DNA of 64,000 nucleotides from Quadrisphaera granulorum. Its GTDB lineage: Bacteria; Actinomycetota; Actinomycetes; Actinomycetales; Quadrisphaeraceae. The translations under genes were made by a program, and so were the position numbers. Positions 52,159 to 60,207 of the stretch are shown here, in pieces; the stretch's first letter is position 1; every line of letters begins with the position of its first letter. A model generated the notes under the pieces. That model worked only from the letters and a program-made list of their open reading frames with translations. It was not told where the DNA came from and did no database searches. Location: assembly GCF_003149145.1 (NCBI RefSeq), contig NZ_QGDQ01000001.1, positions 186,001 to 250,000 of the forward strand. Reading direction: 5' to 3'.

Positions 52159-53006
52159 CGCACGACGTCGACGACGAGCGCCCGGTGATCACCCACCGCG
52201 AGCTGCTCCGCGCGCCCCGTGGCGGTGACGGGGGCGCCGAGGGAGACGACGTGATCGAGCTGCACGCGCGGCGCTGCCCCCGGGAAGGTAGGGGCGCGGA
52301 CGAGGGTCGGAGCGCCGGCGGCCAACCCCACCAGCGGCGCGGGCAGGTTGAGGTCTCCGGCGAGCAGGACCGGCCGGGTGGCTCCGTCCGGGCCCGCCGG
52401 AGCCAACCCCCGCAGCCAGGAGGCGAGCCGGCGCAGCTGGCTCAGCGCCGTCGGCGGGGCGAACGACAGATGCGTCGCCGCGACAACGGTGCCGTCGGTG
52501 AGTACCGCGGCGACGGCCGCGCGCGGCTCGTCCGGGAACAGCATCACGCCCGTGCGTCCGCTGACCGGGTCGGGGACGACGAGCGGCAGCTTCCCGCGGC
52601 CCGTGCCGAGGCCGAGGGCGTGCCACGCAGTGACGGGCTGGCTGACGAGCAGCGCGACACCGTAGGTCGGGCGACGTCGAGGCGGGTGGCCGCGTTCGTC
52701 GTCGTCCTGATCTGTCTCGGGGGAATCTGCCTCGGTGGGATCTGTGGCGGTGGAACGCAGCGTTCCGGCCAGGGGCGTCCAGTCACGTCGCAGCCCCGGC
52801 GTCCCCGCCAGCGTCGGCGCCATCCGCCAGTGCTCCACCCCGAGGACCTCGGCAGCGACAGCGGCCTGGTCGATGCCGCCGGAACGGGGCTGGGCGTCGT
52901 CGACCTCCGAGAGTGCGAGCACGTCGCAGCCGGCGAGTGGCGCCAACCCGTCGCGCAGCGACGCGCTGCCCCGCCCCGAGGCGATGTTCAGCGCCGCGAC
53001 CCTCAC
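52155..53006 (-). CDS. Endonuclease/exonuclease/phosphatase-fold hydrolase
   Basis: The protein is 283 residues with the EEP metal-site motifs in order: LNIASG (Asn), LALSEVDD (Glu), ATHLSFAP (His), [11 protein letters not shown] (Asp-x-Asn), VQLDHVVS and [11 protein letters not shown] (catalytic His). The substrate could be a nucleic acid or a phospho-ester lipid. Between the first and second strands lies [15 protein letters not shown], which contains the dispersed element (52688-52712) and has no counterpart in the fold. GTG 53006 follows GGGAGG by six bases. Confidence 0.82.
   Translation of the reverse strand: MRVAALNIASGRGSASLRDGLAPLAGCDVLALSEVDDAQPRSGGIDQAAVAAEVLGVEHWRMAPTLAGTPGLRRDWTPLAGTLRSTATDPTEADSPETDQDDDERGHPPRRRPTYGVALLVSQPVTAWHALGLGTGRGKLPLVVPDPVSGRTGVMLFPDEPRAAVAAVLTDGTVVAATHLSFAPPTALSQLRRLASWLRGLAPAGPDGATRPVLLAGDLNLPAPLVGLAAGAPTLVRAPTFPGAAPRVQLDHVVSLGAPVTATGRAEQLAVGDHRALVVDVVR
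52688..52712 (-). repeat. Dispersed element inside the EEP-hydrolase gene
   Basis: On the minus strand it starts GATCAGGACGACGACGAACG and continues CGGCC. It has one mismatch to the moeZ copy over 25 bases, and matches the intergenic copy at 30953 apart from one GAC unit. Confidence 0.7.
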
Positions 53007-53031
53007 GGAGACCCTCCCGATCGTCCGCGGG

Positions 53032-53982
53032 TCAGCCGAGCTCGTCGGAGAGCTGGTCGCCGTCGTCGAGGGAGGCATCGAGGTCTTCGAGCATGACCGT
53101 GGCGTCGTCGAGCACGTCGTCGTCGTCGAGTGCCACGCCGTGGAGGAGGTAGCGCGCCAGCGCCATCTCCCCGGCCAGGCGGGCGCGGGCACCCAGCGCA
53201 GGGTCGAGCGGCTCGTGCCGGGCCTGCGCGTGGGCGGTCAGCACCGCCTCCAGCGCCTCGGTCGGCGCGGCGGCGGCGAGCCAGCCGAGGTCGTCGGCGG
53301 GGTCGCCCACGCTGAGGGAGCCCCAGCCGGTGATGCCGGTGACGGTGCGCCCGTCGGTGAGCACGCGGGTGCCGTCGAGGTCTCCGTGGACCACGACGGG
53401 GGAGAACCGCCACCAGCGCACCTCCTCCAGGGCCAGCTCCCAGCGCGAGAGCAGCCGCGGGGGAACCCTGCCGGTGGAGGCGGCCCTGTCGAGTTCGGAC
53501 AGGCGGCGGCCGCGTACCTCCGAGGCGCTCCACACGGGCAGCCCGGCGTCGTCGACGAGCGCACCTGGCAGCCCGTGGACGACGGCCAGCGCCTGCGCGA
53601 GCGACGCCGTCAACGGCCCCGGACCGAGGGCGGTGACGTCGACCTCCTCACCGGGCACCCAGGTCGTGACCACTGCTCGGCCGCCCTCGGGCAGCGGGGT
53701 CGACCCGGCGACGGCAGGGACGACGAAGGGCAGCTGCACCCCGACCGCCGGGTTGCCCGCCAGGCGGGCCAGCAGACCGAGCGCCGCGGCCTCGCGTTCC
53801 AGGTCGGCGCCGGCCGCGGGACTGCGGGGGACGCTGATGACGTGGCGGGTGCCGCCGTCGTCCTCGACGAGAGCGATGTCGAGGTCGGCGCCGTCGCCGT
53901 CCAGCAGCTGCACCCGCGTGGGCTCAGCGCCGGGCAGAGCGGCGCTGGCCAGCGCGGCCATGAGGTACGGGTCGCGGCGCAC
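53032..53982 (-). CDS. Aminoglycoside-phosphotransferase-fold protein, probable pseudokinase
   Basis: The protein is 316 residues. The APH-like core has SVPRSPAAGADLEREAAALG in the N-lobe and VVVHGDLDGTRVL plus ITGWGSLSVGDPADDLGWL in the C-lobe. The usual motifs are HGDLHPGNVL and IDWGxxxxGDPxxD. Here the metal-binding Asn is Arg206 and the Mg-binding Asp is Gly219, while the catalytic Asp201 is kept. It therefore may bind a nucleotide or small molecule without phosphorylating it. The gene starts leaderless, divergent from nudC across 72 bases. Confidence 0.75.
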   Translation of the reverse strand: MRRDPYLMAALASAALPGAEPTRVQLLDGDGADLDIALVEDDGGTRHVISVPRSPAAGADLEREAAALGLLARLAGNPAVGVQLPFVVPAVAGSTPLPEGGRAVVTTWVPGEEVDVTALGPGPLTASLAQALAVVHGLPGALVDDAGLPVWSASEVRGRRLSELDRAASTGRVPPRLLSRWELALEEVRWWRFSPVVVHGDLDGTRVLTDGRTVTGITGWGSLSVGDPADDLGWLAAAAPTEALEAVLTAHAQARHEPLDPALGARARLAGEMALARYLLHGVALDDDDVLDDATVMLEDLDASLDDGDQLSDELG

Positions 53983-53988
53983 GGGCCA

Positions 53989-53994
53989 ACGCTA
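53989..53994 (-). promoter_or_regulatory. Leaderless -10 box of the pseudokinase gene
   Basis: On the minus strand TAGCGT is followed by six bases and the GTG at 53982. Confidence 0.5.
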
Positions 53995-54042
53995 GGGCGT
54001 CACCGGGCAGGTGGTGCTCGCGCGGACCATCGGGTCGCTGCC

Positions 54043-54048
54043 TACGGT
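54043..54048 (+). promoter_or_regulatory. Leaderless -10 box of nudC
   Basis: TACGGT is followed by six bases and GTG at 54055. The open frame extends far upstream, so this box is the main evidence for the start chosen. Confidence 0.55.
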
Positions 54049-54054
54049 GTCGAC

Positions 54055-55017
54055 GTGGCCCCCGCACCTCTGCCCGACCTGTCCCTGTCGCGGTCGGCGT
54101 CCGACCGTCAGGGCGCCCGCCGCGGCGACGCCGGCCTGCTGGAGAAGCTCTGGTCCGACGACGCCGTCCGCGTGCTGCGCGTGCACGACGGCCGAACCCC
54201 CGTGTCGCGGGACGACGGCGCGGGTGACGGCGGACGCGCTCGTGCGCCGAAGCTGGCCCTCGTGCCGCCGTCGCACGTGCCGGGCGGCGCGATGCATGGC
54301 GTGCGCGTGCTGCTGGGCACCGGCCCCGACGGCACCTGGTACGTCGCGCAGGAGGTGGCCGACCCTTCGCTCGACCCGGGAGGCGGCGACGACTGGGCCG
54401 ACCTCCGCTCCCTCGGCGGTGAGCTCGACGCCCTCGAGGCAGGCCTGCTCACGCAGGCCGTCGCGGTGCTGCGCTGGCACGCCGTCAACCCGCGCTGCCC
54501 GCGGTGCGGCGCCCCCACATCGGTGGAACAGGCGGGCTGGGTGCGGAAGTGCACCGCCGACGGCAGCGAGCACTTCCCGCGCACCGACCCGGCGGTGATC
54601 ATGTCCGTGGTCGATTCTTCCGACCGGCTGCTGCTCGGGCACAACGACCTCTGGCCCGCCAAGCGGTACTCGACGCTCGCCGGGTTCGTGGAGCCGGGGG
54701 AGTCGCTCGAGGCCGCGGTGCGCCGCGAGGTGCTCGAGGAGGTCGGCATCGAGGTCGGCGACGTCGACTACCTCGGCAACCAGCCCTGGCCGTTTCCCGC
54801 GTCGCTCATGCTTGGGTTCCGCGGCACCGCGGTGAGCACGGAGGTCGTCACCGACGACGTCGAGATCACCGACGCCCGCTGGTTCTCCCGCTCCGAGCTC
54901 GTCGCGGCGCTGCGCGACGGCGAGGTGCTGCTGCCGCCGCCGGTCTCCATCGCCCGGCGGATCATCGAGCACTGGTACGGCGGCCCGCTGGACAACGCCG
55001 GCGGTGTCTGGCGCTGA
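54055..55017 (+). CDS. nudC: NAD+ diphosphatase / NAD-capped RNA decapping enzyme NudC
   Basis: The protein is 320 residues. An N-terminal domain precedes a zinc ribbon (NPRCPRCGAPTSVEQAGWVRKC). The Nudix box GFVEPGESLEAAVRREVLEEVGIEV follows, and then the NudC specificity motif NQPWPFPASLMLGF. It hydrolyses NADH or removes NAD caps from RNA to NMN and AMP. The Nudix metal-binding Glu cluster is complete. Positional counterpart of Rv3199c. Start GTG 54055 is fixed by the leaderless promoter. Confidence 0.93.
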   Translation: MAPAPLPDLSLSRSASDRQGARRGDAGLLEKLWSDDAVRVLRVHDGRTPVSRDDGAGDGGRARAPKLALVPPSHVPGGAMHGVRVLLGTGPDGTWYVAQEVADPSLDPGGGDDWADLRSLGGELDALEAGLLTQAVAVLRWHAVNPRCPRCGAPTSVEQAGWVRKCTADGSEHFPRTDPAVIMSVVDSSDRLLLGHNDLWPAKRYSTLAGFVEPGESLEAAVRREVLEEVGIEVGDVDYLGNQPWPFPASLMLGFRGTAVSTEVVTDDVEITDARWFSRSELVAALRDGEVLLPPPVSIARRIIEHWYGGPLDNAGGVWR

Positions 55018-55034
55018 CGGATCGGTCGGTTGGG

Positions 55035-55559
55035 TCAGCCCTCCGGCCAGTCGAGTTGCTGCTGGACCGTGGCGGCATCGAGGTCGAGCAGGTCGCTGCG
55101 GCCTGTCTCGGCGTACTCGCCGTCGCGCTCTGCGCCCAGCTGCCAGATCCGGATGGTGCGCGCCAGCACGTCGAGCACCCACAGCTCCTGCACGCCGTGG
55201 GCGGCGTAGAAGCCGAACTTGGCGAATGCCTCGTCGCGTGGCGAGAGCACCTCGACGACGATCGCCGCCGTCTCCAGGTAGAGCGCCGTGCTCCCGCGGA
55301 AGAACCCGGCGTCCGGGATGCGGTAGTCCCCTGGCTCACCGAGGTTGAAGGGACCACAGGGCACTAGCCCTGCGGCGCGCGCCCGCGCATACGTGAGGGC
55401 TGTCAGCGCGGTCGCTGCAGCGACGTTGCGCGCGTGCTCGAAGGGGGTCACGTGGAGGACGCCTTCCCAGATCTCGTCCCGCCCGTCGAGCCCGAGGTCG
55501 CGGCGGCGCTGCAGCCAGCTCTCGACGTCCGGCGGGGTTTCCGCGAAGTACGTGCTCAC
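55035..55559 (-). CDS. Uma2-family (DUF820) PD-(D/E)XK-like protein, copy A
   Basis: The protein is 174 residues: DEIWEGVLHVTPFEHARNVA (Glu entry helix), YRIPDAGFFRG (catalytic Asp strand), AAIVVEVLSPRDEAFAKFGFYAAHGVQELWVLD (E-V-L-S...K...Y catalytic core). Uma2 proteins have a restriction-endonuclease fold and unknown targets; many occur in large paralogous sets. It is almost a duplicate of copy B, five bases upstream, at both ends but not in the middle. Its GTG lies six bases past the stop of copy B. Confidence 0.82.
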   Translation of the reverse strand: MSTYFAETPPDVESWLQRRRDLGLDGRDEIWEGVLHVTPFEHARNVAAATALTALTYARARAAGLVPCGPFNLGEPGDYRIPDAGFFRGSTALYLETAAIVVEVLSPRDEAFAKFGFYAAHGVQELWVLDVLARTIRIWQLGAERDGEYAETGRSDLLDLDAATVQQQLDWPEG

Positions 55560-55564
55560 GGGCG

Positions 55565-56095
55565 TCAGCCCACCGGCCAGTCGAGCTGCGCCTGGACGGA
55601 GACGGCATCGAGGCCGAGCAGGTCGCTGTGGCCCGTCTCGGCGTACTCGCCATCGCGCTGCGCGCCCAGCTGCCAGATCCGGATGGTGCGCGCCAGCACG
55701 TCGAGCACCCACAGCTCCTGCACGGCGTGGGCCGCGTAGAAGCCGAACTTGGCGAACGTCTCGTCATGAGGTGACAGCGTCTCGATGACGATGGCCGCCG
55801 AGTCGTTGTACAGCTCATCCGCGTCGTCTCGACGCACGAGGCCCATGTCGGGCACCCGGAAGTCCGTCGCCTGCCCCAGGTTGAAGGGCCCGGTCACTTC
55901 CAGTCCTGCGGCGTCCGCTGCGCCTTGGAGGAGCCGCGCGAGGCGCTGAGCGGCGCGGGTATTGCGGCGGTGCTCGAGGGGGGCCACGTGGAGGACGCCT
56001 TCCCAGATCTCGTCCCGCCCGTCGAGTCCGAGATCGCGGCGGCGCTGCAGCCAGCTCTCGACGTCGGGTGGGGTTTCCGCGAAGAACGTGCTCAC
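55565..56095 (-). CDS. Uma2-family (DUF820) PD-(D/E)XK-like protein, copy B
   Basis: The protein is 176 residues. It opens STFFAETPPDVESWLQRRRD, the same as copy A except Phe for Tyr. Residues about 40-105 differ from copy A (GPFNLGQATDFRVPDMGLVR, DELYNDSAAIVIETLSPHDE). From KFGFYAAHAVQELWVLDVLA to the end it is again nearly identical. The catalytic Asp, Glu-x-Leu and Lys are kept, so both copies look functional. Conversion of the ends or selection for a variable middle would explain the mosaic. Confidence 0.82.
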   Translation of the reverse strand: MSTFFAETPPDVESWLQRRRDLGLDGRDEIWEGVLHVAPLEHRRNTRAAQRLARLLQGAADAAGLEVTGPFNLGQATDFRVPDMGLVRRDDADELYNDSAAIVIETLSPHDETFAKFGFYAAHAVQELWVLDVLARTIRIWQLGAQRDGEYAETGHSDLLGLDAVSVQAQLDWPVG

Positions 56096-56246
56096 GGGGG
56101 TCACCCTCCTGCCGGTCTCGTGCGGGGTGTCGATGTCGTCGTCCACGGTGGCAGAAGCGTCGCCGGTCCCGCTGCCGCTGTCCACAGGGGCCGGCTCGTG
56201 GTTCTCGATGCCGCGGCGCTTGCGCCGTGCTCGTCCCGGCTAGCAT

Positions 56247-56264
56247 GGTAAGGCTAGCCTTGCC
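56247..56264. promoter_or_regulatory. IdeR/DtxR-type iron box of the siderophore uptake operon
   Basis: GGTAAGGCTAGCCTTGCC has a perfect 12-bp palindromic core (AAGGCTAGCCTT) and matches the DtxR/IdeR consensus TTAGGTTAGGCTAACCTAA in the centre. It overlaps a possible -10 (TAGCAT, 56241-56246), so iron-loaded repressor would block transcription. Confidence 0.8.
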
Positions 56265-56275
56265 TACAGACGGAA

Positions 56276-57214
56276 GTGAAGACCGTGCGCCGTCCTGCTC
56301 TTGCCATCCTGTCCCTGGTGGTCGCTGGCGCCGTCGCCGTGACGGGGTGCGCCGGTCCTGCCGGCCCCGCCGCCAGTGGCGACTACTCCGTCACCGTCAC
56401 GACGCCGGACGACGGCGAGGTCGTGCTCACCGCGGCTCCTGCCCGCGTCGGTGCCCTCAACGGGAACCGGGTGATCCCGTTCGTGCAGCCTTTCCTCGAC
56501 GAGGGCCACGTGCTGGTCGGGTACGGCAACGAGGCGGACCCTGAGAAGTACCCCTGGATCCAGGCCGAGCTCGAGGCGTTCACAGCCGTGGACGACAGCG
56601 ACGGCCCCAACGTGGAGGAGTACGCGGCCTGGGACGCCGATCTGCTGATCGCCAACGGCAACGTGGGGGACTTCTGGGAGCCGGCTCGTGAGGCCGGCCC
56701 CCTCGTGCAGCTCCCGGAGACCGACTGGCGCGCCACCACCACGCTCCTGGGCGAGATCTTCCAGAAGCCCGACGTTGCCGAAGACGTCATTGCCACCACC
56801 GAGGCGACGATCGCTGACGCGCGGTTGGCGGAGCCGGTCACCGCGGCCGTGCTGTGGCCCTACCAGGAGAACGGGACGGTGGGCACGCAGGTGCTCGGAG
56901 CCGAGCTGCCGAACTTCCTGGGAGACCTCAACATCACGGTGGCCGGGTCCGACACCGCGGTCGACGGGTACGAGGACGTCTCCCTGGAACTCCTGGCCGA
57001 ACGACTGGCCGGCGTCGACCACGTCATCGTGCTCAGCAGCGGTGACGACCTGCAGCAGCGGTTCCTCGACAACCCGGTCGTGGCGGACATCCCCGTCATC
57101 GCCTCGGGTCACGTAACGAGGTTCACCGACGTGCAGACGGGCGCCGGGTTCCCGGTGACCCCCATGACCGTGCCCGTGCTCATTGACGCGCTGAGCGGAG
57201 TGCTGAAGCCCTGA
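56276..57214 (+). CDS. Ferric-siderophore ABC transporter substrate-binding lipoprotein
   Basis: The protein is 312 residues. A lipoprotein signal peptide ends in the lipobox AVTGC (Cys at about 27). The mature protein has the two-lobe helical-backbone metal-receptor layout: RVGALNGNRVIPFVQPFLD, ADLLIANGNVGDFWEPA, then a linking helix (GEIFQKPDVAEDVIATTEATI) and the second lobe with VLIDALSGVLKP at the end. It captures an iron-siderophore outside the cell. It is first in an operon under an iron box. GTG 56276 is used; GTG 56285 is possible. Confidence 0.85.
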   Translation: MKTVRRPALAILSLVVAGAVAVTGCAGPAGPAASGDYSVTVTTPDDGEVVLTAAPARVGALNGNRVIPFVQPFLDEGHVLVGYGNEADPEKYPWIQAELEAFTAVDDSDGPNVEEYAAWDADLLIANGNVGDFWEPAREAGPLVQLPETDWRATTTLLGEIFQKPDVAEDVIATTEATIADARLAEPVTAAVLWPYQENGTVGTQVLGAELPNFLGDLNITVAGSDTAVDGYEDVSLELLAERLAGVDHVIVLSSGDDLQQRFLDNPVVADIPVIASGHVTRFTDVQTGAGFPVTPMTVPVLIDALSGVLKP

Positions 57215-57264
57215 GAACCCAGCACACAGCCGCGGCCCAGCTCTCCAGGGCGACCGGCCGGGTC

Positions 57265-58245
57265 GTGGGGCTGGCCGCGTGGACGGTGGTCGTCGTCGTC
57301 CTCACCGGGGCGAGCCTTGCCGTGGGGGCGAGGGTGATCCCCCTCCACGACGTGTGGGCGGCCCTGGACACCCCCGACGTGACGAACTCCAACCACGTGA
57401 TCGTGCAGACGTTGCGCCTCCCGAGGACGGTCCTGGCGGTCGTGGTCGGCGTGGCGCTGGGTCTGAGCGGAGCCCTCATGCAGGGGGTCACGCGCAATCC
57501 GCTGGCCGACCCCGGGATCCTCGGGGTCAACGCCGGTGCGGCCCTGTCCGTGGTGTGCGCGGCGTCGTTCTTCGGCGTGTCCACGTTCTACGGAAGCGTG
57601 TGGTTCGCCTTCGCCGGGGCGGCGCTCGCCGCGCTCGCCGTGTACGCCATCGGTGCGCTCGGCCGCACCGGTGCGACTCCGGTGAAGCTCGCTCTCGCGG
57701 GGGCCGCCCTCACCGTCTTCATGGGGTCCGCGACCACTGCCTTGCTGCTGGCCGAACCCGAGATCCGCGCCGACATTCGCTCCTGGGCGGTGGGCTCACT
57801 GGCGGGCAAGGACATGGAGACCGTCCTCCAGATGAGCTCGTTCGTCCTGGTGGGGACGCTGCTGGCGCTGGTGTGCGGGTCGGCCCTCAACGCGTTGGCC
57901 CTGGGCGACGACCTAGCGCGAGGGCTCGGCCAGCGCGTGGCGGCAGCCAGGGCCGTCGGGGCGGTCGCCGTCGTCCTCCTGTGCGGTGCGGCAACGGCTG
58001 TCGTCGGTCCGATCGGCTTCCTGGGGCTCGTCGTCCCGCACGTCGCCAGGTTGCTCACGGGTGCCGACTATCGGTGGGTCCTCCCGTACTCGATGGTCAT
58101 CGCACCGGCGTTCCTCTTGCTGGCCGACATCATCGGACGCATCGCCGTGCCCCCGAACGAGCTGCAGGTGGGCATCGTGACCGCGGCTGTGGGGGCCCCG
58201 TTCTTCGTGTGGCTGGTCCGGCAGAAGCGGATGGTGGAGCTGTGA
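57265..58245 (+). CDS. FecCD-family ABC permease, subunit 1
   Basis: The protein is at least 326 residues with about ten membrane helices: LRLPRTVLAVVVGVALGLSGALMQGVTRNPLADPGILGVNAGAA is the FecCD signature and GLGQRVAAARAVGAVAVVLLCGAATAVVGPIGFLGLVVPHVARLL its coupling-helix region. It forms the transport channel with the next gene product. GTG 57265 leaves a 50-base gap to the preceding stop. The frame also contains CTG at 57211, which overlaps that stop as CTGA and would add 18 residues. Confidence 0.9.
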   Translation: MGLAAWTVVVVVLTGASLAVGARVIPLHDVWAALDTPDVTNSNHVIVQTLRLPRTVLAVVVGVALGLSGALMQGVTRNPLADPGILGVNAGAALSVVCAASFFGVSTFYGSVWFAFAGAALAALAVYAIGALGRTGATPVKLALAGAALTVFMGSATTALLLAEPEIRADIRSWAVGSLAGKDMETVLQMSSFVLVGTLLALVCGSALNALALGDDLARGLGQRVAAARAVGAVAVVLLCGAATAVVGPIGFLGLVVPHVARLLTGADYRWVLPYSMVIAPAFLLLADIIGRIAVPPNELQVGIVTAAVGAPFFVWLVRQKRMVEL

Positions 58246-59261
58246 GGGTTCCGGATGCCGTACGCCGAAGGCGTTCACGGACCGCGACCGTCATCGGCCT
58301 CCTCGCCGTGGCCCTCGGCGTCACAGGCTGCCTGTCGGTCAGCGTCGGTGCGGTGCCCATCCCGATGTCGTCGGTACCCGGGGCGCTGCTCGGTCTCGGA
58401 GAGCCTCGCCACGTGACCCTCGTCGTCGACATCCGCCTGCCGCGCGCCGTGTGCGGGCTGCTCGTCGGGCTGGCCTTCGGCATGTCGGGAGCGATCTTCC
58501 AGTCCCTGGTCCGCAACGAGCTGGCCAGCCCCGACGTCATCGGCGTCACCGCAGGCGCGAGCGCCGCTGCCGTGCTCATGATCGTTGTCGTCGGTGCCGG
58601 CGCCCTCCAGCTGTCGCTCGCTGCCCTCGTCGGAGGGCTCGGCACCGCAGCCCTCGTGTACCTGCTCGCACACCAGCAGGGGATCAGCGGCTACCGGTTG
58701 ATCCTGGTCGGCATCGGCGTCGCCGCGGCGTTGAGCGCCTTCACGTCGTACCTCCTGCTGCGAGCAGACATCACCGACCTGCGCCGGGCCGACGCGTGGC
58801 TCACGGGCAGCCTCAACAACCGAGACTGGGAGCAGGTGGCCCCGCTGGCGCTCGCGATGGTCGCGCTGGTGCCCGGAGCCCTCGTGCTCCGACGCTCCCT
58901 CCGCGGCCTCCAGCTGGGGGACGACGCCGCCAAGGCCCTCGGGCTGCGTGTCGGAGCGGCCAAGGGCGCGATCCTGGTGGTGGGAGTCGCGCTCGCAGCG
59001 TTCGCCACCGCCGCTGCCGGACCAGTGGTGTTCGTGGCCTTCGTGGCCGCACCAGTCGCCCGCCGTGTGCTCGGCAACGGAGATCTCGCCCTGCTCACCT
59101 CGGGGCTCTTCGGAGCCCTGCTCGTCACCGTCGCCGACCTGGTCGCCCGCACCGCGGTCGACGGCGTCGAGATGCCCGTCGGGGTCGTCACGGGCCTGAT
59201 CGGTGCCCCCTACCTGGTGTGGCTGCTCGTCAGGACCAACCGCTCCCGCGACCTCGCCTGA
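58242..59261 (+). CDS. FecCD-family ABC permease, subunit 2
   Basis: The protein is 339 residues, again with about ten helices: IRLPRAVCGLLVGLAFGMSGAIFQSLVRNELASPDVIGVTAGAS and KALGLRVGAAKGAILVVGVALAAFATAAAGPVVFVAFVAAPVARR. Paired non-identical FecCD permeases are usual for ferric-siderophore importers. GTG 58242 overlaps the first permease stop (GTGA). The cognate ATPase gene, normally next, is not present; the following gene is a reductase. Confidence 0.9.
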   Translation: MRVPDAVRRRRSRTATVIGLLAVALGVTGCLSVSVGAVPIPMSSVPGALLGLGEPRHVTLVVDIRLPRAVCGLLVGLAFGMSGAIFQSLVRNELASPDVIGVTAGASAAAVLMIVVVGAGALQLSLAALVGGLGTAALVYLLAHQQGISGYRLILVGIGVAAALSAFTSYLLLRADITDLRRADAWLTGSLNNRDWEQVAPLALAMVALVPGALVLRRSLRGLQLGDDAAKALGLRVGAAKGAILVVGVALAAFATAAAGPVVFVAFVAAPVARRVLGNGDLALLTSGLFGALLVTVADLVARTAVDGVEMPVGVVTGLIGAPYLVWLLVRTNRSRDLA

Positions 59262-59274
59262 CCGGAGGACTCCC

Positions 59275-60195
59275 GTGGCGCACCATGAGACCTCCCTTCT
59301 CGTGTCCTCCGCCGAGTCGCCGCAGGAGTGGGCGGACACCTGTCTGCGCTCCTTCCTCCGCAGTGAGGACCCCTCCGTCGACGAGCGCGAACGGGCCTGG
59401 CTGACCAGCGCGGACCTCTTCGCCGACGGCGCCGCCCACCTGCGGGAGAGTCATCGGCGCATCATGAAGGAGCACTCGGCCACTCCCGCCGCGGCGGCCA
59501 AGTGGCTCGTTGGCTGGTACCCGGGGCGGGTCGCCCACGCGCTCGGCTACGCGTACGCCAACCGGGCCGCCTCCATCACCGTCGACGCGGACCAGCTCAG
59601 GTTCGGTCGACACCCTGACGGGTGGACCCAGGTCGTCGACTTCGGGTCGGCCAGGTTCGTGGTCAGCGAGGCACACCCGTGGGCAGGCTCGCCGGGTGTC
59701 GACGTCGTCGCCGACGAGGCAGATGTGGTCGCGACCGGGCTCACGTCGCTCGTCTGCGCCGCGGAGCCGGTGGTGGACGCCGTCCGGACCCTCGCGAGGG
59801 TGGGGAGGGCGGCACTCTGGGCTGAGGTCGCGGATGCCTTCGTCCTTGCGGGCCGCTCGACCGGCCACGCCAGCCCAGGAGCCGTCGTCGAGCGGCTGAA
59901 CGCCGCCGTCCGCACGCCCGGCGCTCCGTGGCGCAGCCCCGCCCGCCTCTGGATCACCAACGGCCCCGGTGGACGTGCCACGATCGTCGGGCAGAAGGGT
60001 GGCTGCTGCCTCGCCTACCAGTGCCCCACACCGCCCGACGAGGACCTCGACGAGCAGACCCGGGCCTGGTACGCGCTGTTCCCCGCGGACCGGCACGGAC
60101 GCCACTACTGCAACACCTGCTCACTGATCTCTCCCCAGGACTGCCAGGCGCGGCAGCTCGCCGAGCAGGCACCTGCCCCCGGCTGCTCCGGCTGA
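59275..60195 (+). CDS. FhuF-like ferric-siderophore reductase
   Basis: The protein is 306 residues. The C-terminal [2Fe-2S] motif is complete: GGCCLAYQCP...RHYCNTCSLIS (C-C-x10+-C-x2-C). The N-terminal 230 residues contain the siderophore-reductase-like region (AAAAKWLVGWYPGRVAHALGYAYANRAA). It would release Fe2+ from the imported complex in the cytosol. GGAGGA is five bases before GTG 59275, and the gene follows the second permease by 13 bases. Confidence 0.85.
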   Translation: MAHHETSLLVSSAESPQEWADTCLRSFLRSEDPSVDERERAWLTSADLFADGAAHLRESHRRIMKEHSATPAAAAKWLVGWYPGRVAHALGYAYANRAASITVDADQLRFGRHPDGWTQVVDFGSARFVVSEAHPWAGSPGVDVVADEADVVATGLTSLVCAAEPVVDAVRTLARVGRAALWAEVADAFVLAGRSTGHASPGAVVERLNAAVRTPGAPWRSPARLWITNGPGGRATIVGQKGGCCLAYQCPTPPDEDLDEQTRAWYALFPADRHGRHYCNTCSLISPQDCQARQLAEQAPAPGCSG

Positions 60196-60207
60196 GGGGA
60201 GGGGCGG

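Noticed and set aside
57281-57300. GTCGTCGTC run at the start of the first permease as an element copy
   Set aside because: It encodes a Val run in a membrane helix, which preferred GTC codons explain.
57279-58241. Upstream extension of the second FecCD permease frame
   Set aside because: The first 320 codons are antiphase to the first permease and give Arg/Gly/Pro-rich sequence. The permease proper starts at 58242.
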